Shown: in pieces, positions 40,416 through 45,835 of the stretch | How the letters are laid out: each line of letters opens with the position of its first letter | How positions within the stretch are numbered: the stretch's first letter is position 1 | Assembly (NCBI RefSeq): GCF_000003815.2 | Contig: NC_049994.1 | Location: forward strand, 9,523,148-9,587,147 | Direction: 5' to 3' | DNA: 64,000 nt | Source: Branchiostoma floridae | Taxonomy: Eukaryota; Chordata; Leptocardii; Amphioxiformes; Branchiostomatidae | Program-made: the position numbers and the translations under genes | The notes under the pieces: model-generated | Told to the model about the DNA's origin: nothing | Databases searched by the model: none | The model's input: only the letters and a program-made list of their open reading frames with translations

Positions 40416-43400
40416 GTGCAAGCAAACAAAAATAGCTACCATTGGCGGTGCTTCGATGATCGTTGTCTTGACTTCTGGAGCGGTCTCCACTTTGTGCACC
40501 ACAGTCTTAACGACAGGGGGCGCTTCAATCACTTTGCGGACAACTTTGGGAGGCTCCACCTGAAGAGAGACATCCAGAAAAGAAAGACGCAATGTTACCA
40601 GGACTACAGGCTTGTAGCTTAAGGACTGCAGGCTTATTCGACGGAGAGCTACCGTTCTTTCTTAGGTCAATGGCGAACTGGGAATCGCTGTCATACGTTT
40701 TACCTGCACCTACCTGTAGTTAAATAGTCTGGTTGCATCCTAACGCTCGAGAGAACGAGGACTACATACACACTTGGATTTTTTTATAAGTTTATACACA
40801 CGTAAAAGGACCTGGGTGTAACCCATCGCACAGTGTAATATAAGCGTTATCGTTAGTTGCCACTGCCACAACAACAGCGAATAATTGGTCGTGCAGCGGA
40901 GGGGCTAGAACGTTTAGCTCGCACCATCGAACACCTTGTCATCTCCATGTTCGTGCAAACTAATGGATTCGGACCATAACTGTTCCAAGATATAGACGAC
41001 ATACCTAGAATTTATCTAGTCCTCGCGGCTGAAAAACTGGAACAAAGAAAGGTAGAAACTAAAAGGGAATGGAAGCAAGAGTAGCAGTAATAAAGAAATG
41101 ATACTAGAAGATCAGGAATGTGACGAGCATTGAAGGAGGAAAAGGCAAGAAAGAACAAAAGTGGAAAATAAAAGAAAAACTACGAACAGAAAAAAGGATA
41201 GAAAGGAAAGGAAAAAAGAAGCAAAAGCCAAGAAAATGGATGAAAGAAAAAGAAAACAGACGAACCTTAGTGATTGTGTGGACCTTGGTCTCAGGCTTGG
41301 TGACCGTTTTATGTACCTTTGTCTGAGTGGTGGTCACAGGCTCGCCCTTCGTCACCGTTGTCATAACTTTGGTTGTCTTTCGTACCTTGGCAGAAAAACA
41401 CAAATAAAATCAAGAAAACATACAGCGTGACGTGGTTGAGGTTGTGTGATAGCAAATATAAATTTCTTCGAAGAGGGCTCTGGACTCAGGCCTGGAAAAA
41501 ACGTGCAATACACAAAGTGTGCGATATAAGTTTGGTAATTTTGGCGTTTCTATCATTATCATATCCTATAATTATCATATCCTTAAGGGGCACTGTAATT
41601 CTATAACGGGTTATGCACCAAAGGTCTTTCTTTGCATTCCTCGAAGCAATAAAAATTGCTTGGGTGTGACTCATTGTACAGACAATAGATGGTTCGCCTA
41701 CATTCAAAGAGTCCAAGTCTTGCTGACACGTGTTGTACGTACCTCTGGAGGTTCTGCCTTTGTGGTGACGGTACGGAAGGTTGTCGTTTTCACGTCCGGT
41801 TTCTGGTCGCTGGACATGGTGCGGGTAACCCTCCGAACCTCGGTCACCTGTGGCTGCTGCTCGGAGACCGTCCGAGTGAACGTGCGGACCTCGGACACTT
41901 CCGGCTGGGCGGTCACCGTGCGGGTGACACGGCGGACCTCGGACACTTCCGGTTGCTCGGTCACTGTACGGGTGACACGACGGACCTCGGACACTTCCGG
42001 CTGGGCGGTCACTGTACGGGTGACACGGCGGACCTCGGACACTTCCGGTTGCTCGGTCACTGTACGGGTGACACGGCGGACCTCGGTCACCTCCGGAGGT
42101 TGCTCAACGACGGTGCGTGTCACCTTTCGCATCTCTGTTACTTCTGGTTGCTGTACAGTCTAGCACAAAAGAGAAGAAAAATAACTTATACAGTAGAAGT
42201 CAGTTAATTGCAAAACGGATAACTGCATACTTCTGTTAATTGCACGGAATTCCAAAGTCTCGTAGTGATGCGGTTCGGCTGATTAAATTCACTTTGTTGC
42301 ACCATCCGGATAATTGCACAAAATGCCCTGGCAAATGGGGAGTGCTTGTACCGTATATTCATTTCAAGCTACAGCGCCAAGCTAATAAAAGTCTACGATA
42401 AATAAGAATAATAGATTAGGCATTTTTCTCAATTTTTTCATGATTAAGCATTTTACCTCAATGTTCCTTCAAACATGACTTTGAACTCACCGTCTTTGTC
42501 ACTTTTCGGACTTCGGTTACTTCTGGTTGCTTTTCCTCTGTGACGATCCTAGTCACCTTTCTGACGCCCACTTCCGTTGGTTGTTGGGTTTGAGCTTTGG
42601 CCTGAAGTTTCTGGATTTTCCTCATCACTTCCGGTTGGGCGGAGGGCGTCACCGAGCGGATGGTGGTGACTTTGGCTTCGACCGGAGTCTGATAGAATCA
42701 TCAAAATATGGAAGGTAAGTTGATACAAATGCATCAACAGAATAGAATTGATAACAGGGTGAACCTGTAACGTAAGAGACACCAAAGAGTGCAACTACGT
42801 CATCAAAAGAAACTAAACACGACCAGAAAGTCAAACTAGTATCCATAACTTCGACGCATTTCGTAAACTGAGCCAGTGGGCAGTAGGTTGACCTGAGCTT
42901 GGGATTGTTTGAAGGATTTTGGCAAGGATTCGATTAGCACGATCTTCAGTCAACGATTAGGCAAGGGTAGATTGGATACAGTTGGATTACAAAGGAGGGT
43001 CATCATTTTAAGGGACGAATCACGTTCTTGGCTTTGGTATTTCAGGTCACCAGGTCTATTAGCGTCTACGGGATCGACAGAGTCGTCGTCTTGGAGACTA
43101 TTTCGACCTCGACGATATATAGGCTTCAAAATCTAACGTCACATAGATTAAGTACTAACTAACTTGTAAAAAAATGAGTATCGGGTATCAAGTGGGCGGG
43201 GAGGGTTGTATGGATAGATAAAAGTTAAATTTGTTGTAGACTTTCCTCCGTTAGTAGTTAACGGTACAAACTGCAGGCAGGCCTTGCGGAATCATGCTTG
43301 TCCTGGGTTTCATGCGCGAGTTCATCTGGTTGCTTTGCAAACGAAACCGCAGGCATTAGTATGTTTTGAGCCTGCAATGTGCTACACCGAGTCGTAGTGG

Positions 43401-45835
43401 TGATAGTGTCAACGGCAACATGCCAACGTAACGGTAATGTCAACTCATAGCAACCCTCTCATGCCATACCAGCCTCATGCACATGTATTTGTCAAGCAGC
43501 AACCCTGGCGTACTGGCCTGCGATTCGTCTCCTTCGTGCGTTAGCGCCAGTCAGATGTCAGCCAATCATATACTCCCCCTCCTGTTCTTTAAGGGCAAGT
43601 TACCGACCAACCGTGTTGCGTCTTGGCCGCAGGTGGCGATTTGATTGGTTGGCGATGGCTGACCAGCGCTTATGCATAGAAAAGGACGGATCGCAAGCAG
43701 GTGCGGAAGAGCCGTTGCTTGATATGTGCAAGAGGCTGACCTGGCAAGAGAGGATGCCAATTGCTCTTCCTAATATGTCTTCTTATTTAGTTCAAACTCT
43801 TATTCAACGCTAAGAAATAAATATGTCGTCTGTTCTCATGTCTGTTGAGCATTATCACCATACGACCACGGCGCAGCACATCGGAGTAGTCGCGCAGATA
43901 GCACACACCTGTAATGTTTCGGCCTTTACAAAGATGGGATCAGGCATTTCAATAAAAGTTTCGGAAATGACCTCGGGTGGTCCTGGTGCGAACGTCACTG
44001 TTTTCGTCTCCTCTGTTTCTTCGACCACAGGAGGGGCTTTGGGTTTGGGCTTCTCCGCTGGAGGTGGTGCCGCTTTAGCTTTGGGCTTCTCTGTTGGAGG
44101 GGGTGCCACTTTGGCTTTGGGCTTCGCTGGAGGGGGTGCCACTTTGGCTTTGGGCTTCGAAGGAGGGGGTACCACTTTGTCTTTGGCCTTCTCCGTTGGA
44201 GGGGGTGCCACTTTGGCTTTGGGCTTGTCCACTGGAGGGGGTGTGACTTTGGGCTTCTCTGTTGGAGGGGGTGTGACTTTGGGCTTCTCTGTTGAAAGGG
44301 GTGTAGCTTCTGGCTTCTCCTTGAGTCCTGCAGTATGAGGAGCATCGACTGGTGTAGAAGGTGGAGTTGTTCGGTTTTTAGCTATCGCCACTTCTGCAGT
44401 AACCTCGGCGGCCGCCACGCCAACATCGGAAGCACTCCAGGACACCACCGGTTCTACTGCCTCCGCGGAGGCCTCCTGAGCCGCGGGCGCGACTTCGCTC
44501 GCCGTGACTTCCACTTTTATTGTTGCAGGACTCTGTCCTGTTGAAACCACAGGAGGCTTGACTGGCTCCCGAGGAGCTTCCGGTACTGGCGTTTCTTCGG
44601 CGGCTGGGACGGGACTTCCTCCTGCCTGTGCTCCGTCCGTTTGGGGTGTAGCCTCTGCGACAACAGCGACAGGACTTTCAACCGCAGTTTCGTCAACGAC
44701 AGGGGCGGGACTTGCAGCCTCAGTTGTTTGTGCTGCCGTCGGTGCAGCTTCAGCTGACTGAGGTGGAATTTCAGCAACTTGTGCAGCCTCTTGAGCAGGA
44801 CTTTGTTCAAGGGCTGCAGGCTCAGATGCCGGTGTTTCAACCGCTTCAGGTGCGGGCTCTTCGGTTGCAGTTTCGGTCGTAACAGGTGGCTTTTCAGTCG
44901 CCTCTGGGGCAACATCTGCGGACTCTGTTTCTTCCTTTGTTTCACCTGGAGCCTCGCTCACGGGGGCAGGGGTTTGAGACGGCTCCGCCTCCTTAACAGA
45001 AAGAAAAGAATCATCTGTCGTCTCCATGTTGGGGGAAATGGAGTAATTATAGTTTTCACTCATTGCTGCGGTTGGGTGGGTAAGAAAGGTAGCTGTGTAA
45101 ATGGAGGAAAGGTAAGGTTAATTTTTGAAGCTTTCAATTGTAGGGGAGGGGTCGGTTGCGGTAGTTTCATCACAAGGAAAATATTTGTGACTGAATATTG
45201 AAAGCAATCAAGGGAGAATGTACTTTTAGTATCATTTTAAAAATGGGTATCAACTGACGTGCGTGACAACGGTTGCAATGAGACAACAAATTGTAGGGGG
45301 GGGGGTGTCGGTTGCGGTAGTTTCATCACAAGGAAAATATTTGTGACTAAATGTTGAAAGCAATCAAGGGAAAACGTACTTTTAGTATCATTTTTTTAAA
45401 AAATGGGTATCATCTGACGTGCGTGACAACGGTTGCAACGAGACAACGTGTGATGTACGTTTTCTTCTCAATTACGATTTATAGCCCTTTAGGCAACGTA
45501 TGACATGACGTCAACATTCGACAGCTCTTGTGGTAGCCTTCTCATGGTGAAAATAAGTATACCACTGTTCCCAGCTTATTAATTATCTATAGTAAGATAC
45601 AAATTTGCACAGCTCTGCACCAATGATTGTTTCTCTTCAGAACGAACCTATCCCATATCCCGACCTGCCTCCGATAAAACGTAGACATGAAAATAAACAC
45701 ACAGAAGGACAAATATTTGAAAGACATGCAGCCACTGATTGGCAGTCAGACTCTCCTACAGCGTACTAGAGCATATCTTGTACCCACCTGTACTTGGGGA
45801 GGCGGTGCCTCGGCTGGGGTTGGCTTGTCGGCCAT
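13228..45835 (-). CDS. Giant EPLIN/Xin-like repeat protein, whole gene (23 core coding exons)
   Basis: This entry spans a gene I assembled from GT/AG boundaries whose phases agree at every junction: ATG at 45835, TAA at 13228-13230, 9,780 coding bases including stop once one missing base near 29843 is allowed for, so about 3,259 residues. Order of parts: a short N-terminus; a 361-residue Pro/Ala/Glu-rich region ending in PPPTEKPK-type repeats; 16-residue VRRVTRTVTEQPEVSE repeats; Val/Thr/Lys-rich linkers; about 33 copies of (K/R)F-x-x-GDV-x-NAE-x-D separated mostly by about 40-residue linkers containing VGTIYYKDQPYEVCRD; coiled-coil-like charged exons; and a low-complexity C-terminus. There is no signal peptide or membrane segment, so it is presumably cytoplasmic. 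The motif matches one in the neighbouring EPLIN-like gene and resembles vertebrate Xin repeats (GDV-x4-W), in which the tryptophan is replaced here by Phe/Leu. An actin cross-linking role is inferred. Adjacent exons are listed separately. Confidence 0.8.
13785..13810. repeat. Solo end of the ATCTGCTTGGAGATTA MITE
   Basis: CTACCGTAGGATCTGCTTGG continues into AGATTA and matches the right terminal inverted repeat of the MITE at 63767-63939. The opposite end is missing, so it is a remnant inside the last intron of the giant gene. Confidence 0.5.
14014..14098 (-). CDS. Possible alternative exon of the giant gene (phase 0 to 1)
   Basis: An acceptor (TTAACCCAG) at 14099 and donor (TTTG|gtatat) at 14013 enclose an open frame ending PDSPSDEEELQEF, acidic and serine-rich. 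Its length (85 bases) is not a multiple of three. Including it shifts the last exon into its second open frame, so it may create a different C-terminus. It could also be a terminal exon by read-through, since the frame ends in a stop 17 codons past the donor. It is left out of the core model. Confidence 0.4.
14798..14977 (-). CDS. Giant gene exon: basic Thr/Arg/Lys-rich segment
   Basis: Sixty codons in phase 0-0 between TTTTCAG and GCG|gtaggg. The segment contains VREVITDPDGTKRTIIRRR and then KTTKTTTSTPVITKRVETK. The pattern of a DPDGT turn followed by basic and Thr-rich strands resembles linker regions of large cytoskeletal adaptors, but no named domain is recognised. Confidence 0.85.
15036..15213. 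mobile_element. MITE with TAATCTCC termini, 9-bp target duplication
   Basis: It starts TAATCTCCAAGCAGATCCTA and ends with a diverged complement GTAGAGATTA. It is flanked by CGTTCGGAA on the left and CGTACGGAA on the right, a 9-bp duplication with one mismatch. The core (GATAGTATCAAAAGCT, then GAAGCCGGC) matches the copy at 63767-63939. It is non-coding, about 178 bp, within an intron of the giant gene. Confidence 0.8.
15280..15455 (-). mobile_element. tRNA-like SINE copy, reverse orientation
   Basis: It contains the reverse complement of the SINE body (TTTACGTCCCTTCCGAAAGA followed by CAGCCCCAACCGAGATG) and a recognisable head with CAATTCAATCC when read on the minus strand. Same family as 4295-4505. 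It lies in the same intron as, and just beyond, the MITE at 15036-15213. Confidence 0.55.
15807..16091 (-). CDS. Giant gene exon: Val/Arg/Thr-rich segment with KRDE repeats
   Basis: Ninety-five codons in phase 0-0, from acceptor TTTTGTATACAAAACAG to donor GTG|gtaagt. It begins VTFEEPTLVPAAEPRRVTVG. The second half holds the near-repeats RDVSTKREES and RDVSIKRDET. No domain is recognised; the style matches the other Val/Thr-rich exons of this gene. Confidence 0.85.
16488..16613 (-). CDS. Giant gene exon: proline-rich SPHQFLPP cassette, copy B
   Basis: Forty-two codons in phase 0-0 with good splice sites (AATACAG acceptor, AAG|gtaaac donor). It contains EMIRNARVQLEKPSG and PHQFLPPRVPPTPPPR. 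About 35 of 42 residues equal the exon at 21546-21671, showing exon duplication. The proline-rich stretch could bind SH3 or EVH1 domains; that is inference. Confidence 0.85.
17575..17673 (-). CDS. Giant gene exon: PEVK-like KAVPVPEKPP cassette
   Basis: Thirty-three codons in phase 0-0 (CATCAG acceptor, AAG|gtaagt donor). It runs KAVPVPEKPPTPPPEKK to PTPSPAKKHK. Its first four and last five residues nearly equal those of the shorter 13-codon exon at 22416-22454, which lacks the middle 20 codons. The Pro/Glu/Val/Lys composition resembles PEVK-type elastic segments. Confidence 0.85.
17990..18260. repeat. Dispersed repeat, copy 1 (partner at 20565-20800)
   Basis: It shares with 20565-20800 the blocks GCAAATCAGGCTGACG, GGAAGTGACTT or GGAAGTCACTT, ATATCTCA-CAATC-TTTATCCC and CTGGTAAGTT. 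A tRNA-like B box (GGATCGAGTCC) is present on the minus strand near 17999-18010, so a tRNA-derived element is possible. Confidence 0.5.
18696..19130 (+). mobile_element. 5'-truncated non-LTR retrotransposon (LINE) 3' end
   Basis: A plus-strand frame ending at a TAG near 18967 encodes a zinc-knuckle-like reverse-transcriptase tail. It reads DERTCNHC, then VEDELHFICKCSHY, matching the C-x2-C, VEDE-x-HF, C-x-C/Y pattern typical of the C-terminus of LINE ORF2-type proteins. A short 3' UTR follows, ending near AATAAAGATTATTATAAC (about 19110-19130). The reverse transcriptase and endonuclease domains are missing, so the copy is dead. It lies antisense in an intron of the giant gene. Confidence 0.65.
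20565..20800. repeat. Dispersed repeat, copy 2
   Basis: Partner of 17990-18260, in the same orientation about 2.5 kb away. The middle of this copy is more GC-rich (CGCAACGCCATGCCCGCAGA) than that of copy 1. Confidence 0.5.
21546..21671 (-). CDS. Giant gene exon: proline-rich SPHQFLPP cassette, copy A
   Basis: Forty-two codons in phase 0-0 (AATGCAG acceptor, AAG|gtaaac donor). It contains EMIRSARVQVERPSG and PHQFLPPHVPPTPLPR. It is the paralogue of the exon at 16488-16613, with seven residue changes, all compatible with a maintained reading frame. Confidence 0.85.
22416..22454 (-). CDS. Giant gene exon: 13-codon KAVPARQPAKKHE cassette
   Basis: A micro-exon of 39 bases in phase 0-0 between CCAAGCAG and GAG|gtaagt. 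It corresponds to the two ends of the 33-codon exon at 17575-17673, without its PEVK-like middle. Either this copy lost the middle or the other gained it. Confidence 0.75.
22783..22980 (-). CDS. Giant gene exon: acidic segment with NVRKRFESLGD motif
   Basis: Sixty-six codons in phase 0-0 (TTTCCAG acceptor, TGG|gtacgt donor). It begins EYVLTTPTEIRVVYESEP, is acidic in the middle, and contains KSKNVRKRFESLGDREELV. The KRFES-x-GD string echoes the LKKRWESGD motif of the neighbouring EPLIN-like gene. Confidence 0.85.
23368..23508 (-). CDS. Giant gene exon: charged coiled-coil segment with RFERGE motif
   Basis: Forty-seven codons in phase 0-0. Composition is Glu/Arg/Ile-rich (RQRQLEEEERLIRERFERGE, then EEVIQKLRESRRRIQEEIE), as expected of an alpha-helical or coiled-coil stretch. 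RERFERGEIISEE looks like a degenerate form of the KFxxGDV repeat. Confidence 0.85.
23910..24107 (-). CDS. Giant gene exon: EIERVLVERQQYEDE segment with degenerate repeat
   Basis: Sixty-six codons in phase 0-0 (TCAACAG acceptor, GAG|gtattt donor). It carries the linker-like VGTVVEKERADLVCRDASRQ, recalling VGTIYYKDQPYEVCRD of the main array, then KGRFINGVVEDEHEHD in place of KF-x-x-GDV. This is a decayed repeat unit at the 3' edge of the array. Confidence 0.85.
24262..24470 (-). pseudogene. Tandem partial copy of the 23910-24107 exon
   Basis: This segment repeats 24064-24257, including the acceptor TTCGTCAACAG and the first 15 codons (EIERVLVERQKYEDE). The frame then runs out of the exon without a donor at the matching point. 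It is a duplicated exon start lying in the intron, probably unused. Confidence 0.55.
24591..24714 (-). CDS. Giant gene exon: single GDVHNAELD repeat
   Basis: Phase 2 to 0, 124 bases. It reads YDKDLPPPECSQVKKIVA, then AKFKEGDVHNAELDFRSRLE, one complete unit of the KEDVPPPE-type linker plus KF-x-x-GDV-x-NAE core. The acceptor is weak (TTGTTAG) but the phase agrees with the large exon before it. Confidence 0.88.
24924..30187 (-). CDS. Giant gene main exon: 28 tandem KF-x-x-GDV-x-NAE repeats
   Basis: One 5,264-base exon (phase 2 to 2) encodes the core of the protein. Each unit of roughly 60 residues has a core such as MRLRFLQGDVHNAEFDERSR, a helical linker of the EEIERVKEERAQAE type, and a block VVGTIYYKDQPYEVCRD. 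I count 28 cores, from KKFEKGEVSNLEFDKK near 30160 to ARMKFLQGQVSNAELDD near 25040. Some units carry VGTNYTPEKPTKDVGKVKW instead, and these form a three-unit super-repeat of about 187 residues repeated almost three times (about 25600-26940). One base is missing near 29843, within VVGT(I)FFKDQ; with it restored the exon length fits its phases exactly. The Xin/EPLIN-like core suggests serial actin-binding sites; this is inference. Confidence 0.9.
25600..26940 (-). repeat. Three-unit super-repeat (~563 bp) within the main exon
   Basis: The order LRLRF/LLMRF-GDVHNAEL, then KFKKGDVSNIEID/N-REYY, then LRMRF-GNVSNIE(I/V)DEET recurs with starts near 26910, 26347 and 25782. The third copy ends early. 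Identity within this set is much higher than to the other units, so it amplified more recently, as a block. Confidence 0.8.
29838..29848 (-). other. Single-base frameshift in the main exon
   Basis: Other units read VVGTI(Y/F)FKDQ. Here the minus strand has GGCACATCTTCTTCAAGG, one base short of the expected pattern, so upstream and downstream frames do not join. The frame is intact for thousands of bases on both sides, which points to an assembly or sequencing error or a rare allele rather than a dead gene. Confidence 0.8.
30336..30555 (-). CDS. Giant gene exon: two GDV/NAE repeats
   Basis: Phase 1 to 2, 220 bases. It contains KRKFEKGDVRNAELLDFSEE and a divergent second core with VNADMVHNAEFNIQKEQ. 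Good acceptor (GGTACAG) and donor (GACAG|gtaggg). Confidence 0.9.
30754..30893 (-). CDS. Giant gene exon: two GDV/NAE repeats
   Basis: Phase 2 to 1, 140 bases. It encodes FEKGDVRNAELNIQREVA and, 28 residues later, IPKFDRGEVHTAEPTYQ. The spacing is shorter than in the main exon. These are the first clear repeats in protein order. Confidence 0.9.
31258..31464 (-). CDS. Giant gene exon: charged helical segment before the repeats
   Basis: Phase 2 to 2, 207 bases. Glu/Lys/Arg-rich, with RRGEELQKDEATLREVRLKR, then CARFEAGEQLTDEEKITMYR and PGPGVSWELRHK. RFEAGEQLTDEE may be a degenerate first repeat core. Likely alpha-helical. Confidence 0.88.
31465..34419. other. Intron of the giant gene (~3 kb)
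   Basis: No exon, RNA gene or clear repeat was recognised. It contains short open frames on both strands that lack matching splice sites. Confidence 0.5.
34420..34486 (-). CDS. Giant gene exon: 67-base acidic micro-exon
   Basis: Phase 1 to 2 (TTACAAACAG acceptor, CATACAG|gtgagt donor). It encodes TRTEESTEVDEGKRVGKLTT. The phase bridges exactly between the exons at 39478-39655 and 31258-31464. Confidence 0.8.
35883..35976 (-). CDS. Possible alternative first coding exon of the giant gene
   Basis: An ATG at 35976 opens MGDVCQSAVVVEENKV and ends at a strong donor (GTTC|gtaagt) in phase 1. That is the phase needed to join the exon at 34420-34486. The open frame continues upstream of the ATG through RRTVGGRVRRKVDVAGVV. 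No acceptor of the right phase was found, so it would have to be an alternative start. This is speculative. Confidence 0.25.
36795..36905 (+). repeat. Dispersed repeat, copy 2 (partner at 8079-8200)
   Basis: It shares ACTGTCCATC, GAGCAGTTCGACCAATGATA, CATGGCAAT and TATGTTTT-CATCTTAA with 8079-8200, in the same orientation. Confidence 0.5.
39271..39359. repeat. (GT)n microsatellite
   Basis: A long GT run with a few GC and AT interruptions, 100-200 bases downstream (minus strand) of the exon at 39478-39655. Confidence 0.95.
39478..39655 (-). CDS. Giant gene exon: Thr-run segment
   Basis: Phase 0 to 1, 178 bases (CACGACAG acceptor, GTCC|gtaagt donor). It contains KVFKKITRVQQPTGPSRVK, RRTEFEAGPGDIETRK and a run of eight threonines before EGGETTED. 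The Thr run comes from (ACC/ACT)n and is prone to length change. Confidence 0.85.
40000..40415 (+). mobile_element. LINE-like 3' fragment ending in (ATT)n
   Basis: Non-coding sequence with GTAGTTTACCACGCAATTC, GCTGCAAGGTGGCAACTGTG and TTTTGAATAAACC runs into a pure (ATT)n tail at 40383-40415. A 3' microsatellite tail is typical of CR1/L2-type LINEs and their SINE partners. The left boundary is uncertain. It lies antisense to the giant gene. Confidence 0.45.
40383..40415. repeat. (ATT)n microsatellite
   Basis: Eleven ATT units at the 3' end of the LINE-like fragment, only 24 bases from the donor of the exon at 40440-40559. Confidence 0.95.
40440..40559 (-). CDS. Giant gene exon: Val/Pro/Lys-rich (VEPPKVVRKVIEAPP)
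   Basis: Forty codons in phase 0-0 (TCTCTTCAG acceptor, ATG|gtagct donor). IEAPP occurs twice, with VVHKVETAPEVKT between. Same style as the two exons upstream of it. Confidence 0.85.
41266..41385 (-). CDS. Giant gene exon: Thr/Val/Lys-rich (VRKTTKVMTTVTKGE)
   Basis: Forty codons in phase 0-0 (CTGCCAAG acceptor, AAG|gttcgt donor). It contains TKVHKTVTKPETKVHTITK. The next 150 bases of intron are an A/G-rich tract on the plus strand, giving a strong T/C-rich minus strand. Confidence 0.82.
41743..42159 (-). CDS. Giant gene exon: seven 16-residue VRRVTRTVTEQPEVSE repeats
   Basis: One hundred and thirty-nine codons in phase 0-0 (GTGCTAG acceptor, GAG|gtacgt donor). Seven units of about 48 bp follow the pattern QPEVSEVRRVTRTVTE, with alternating TEQ and TAQ junctions suggesting that pairs of units were duplicated together. 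The unit is a basic Val/Thr beta-prone strand plus an acidic turn. Two more units are in the exon at 42491-42688. No family is recognised. Confidence 0.88.
42491..42688 (-). CDS. Giant gene exon: start of the VRKVTRTV repeats
   Basis: Sixty-six codons in phase 0-0 (TCTATCAG acceptor, ACG|gtgagt donor). It begins TPVEAKVTTIRSVTPSAQPE, then MRKIQKLQAKAQTQQPTE, and contains two of the 16-residue repeats (VGVRKVTRIVTEEKQPEVTE). Confidence 0.85.
42689..43908. other. Intron of the giant gene (~1.2 kb)
   Basis: No exon or repeat recognised. A plus-strand frame at 43613-43813 has no supporting features. Confidence 0.5.
43909..44991 (-). CDS. Giant gene exon: 361-residue Pro/Ala/Glu/Lys-rich N-terminal region
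   Basis: Phase 0-0 (TTCTTTCTGTTAAG acceptor, TTACAG|gtgtgt donor). The first two thirds are Ala/Glu/Pro/Val-rich (for example EAEPSQTPAPVSEAPGETKE). The last third has about ten copies of a PPPTEKPKAKVA unit (about 44040-44320). This is intrinsically disordered, PEVK-like sequence. No globular domain is visible. It ends EVISETFIEMPDPIFVKAE before the donor. Confidence 0.88.
44992..45063 (-). CDS. Possible alternative N-terminus of the giant gene (MSENYNYS)
   Basis: An ATG at 45063 opens MSENYNYSISPNMETTDDSF and reads without a stop straight into the 361-residue exon. Transcripts starting in the first intron could use it. The T-rich acceptor at 44992 supports splicing from the MADK exon as the other form. 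Confidence 0.4.
45137..45447. repeat. Tandem ~155-bp duplication in intron 1 of the giant gene
   Basis: Two adjacent copies (about 45137-45289 and 45290-45447) share CGGTTGCGGTAGTTTCATCA, CAAGGAAAATATTTGTGACT and TGACGTGCGTGACAACGG. They lie just upstream of the alternative ATG at 45063. Confidence 0.85.
45506..45513. promoter_or_regulatory. Palindromic CRE (TGACGTCA) in intron 1
   Basis: An exact cAMP-response-element palindrome about 440 bases upstream of the alternative ATG at 45063. CREB/ATF factors bind this motif; its use here is unproven. Confidence 0.3.
45788..45835 (-). CDS. Giant gene, first coding exon (MADKPTPAEAPPPQVQ)
   Basis: Sixteen codons from the ATG at 45835 to the donor CAG|gtgggt, in phase 0, joining the 361-residue exon. 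A likely acceptor (GCGTCTAG) lies 10 bases before the ATG, so the 5' UTR is probably split. The A/P/E-rich composition matches the next exon. Confidence 0.78.
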
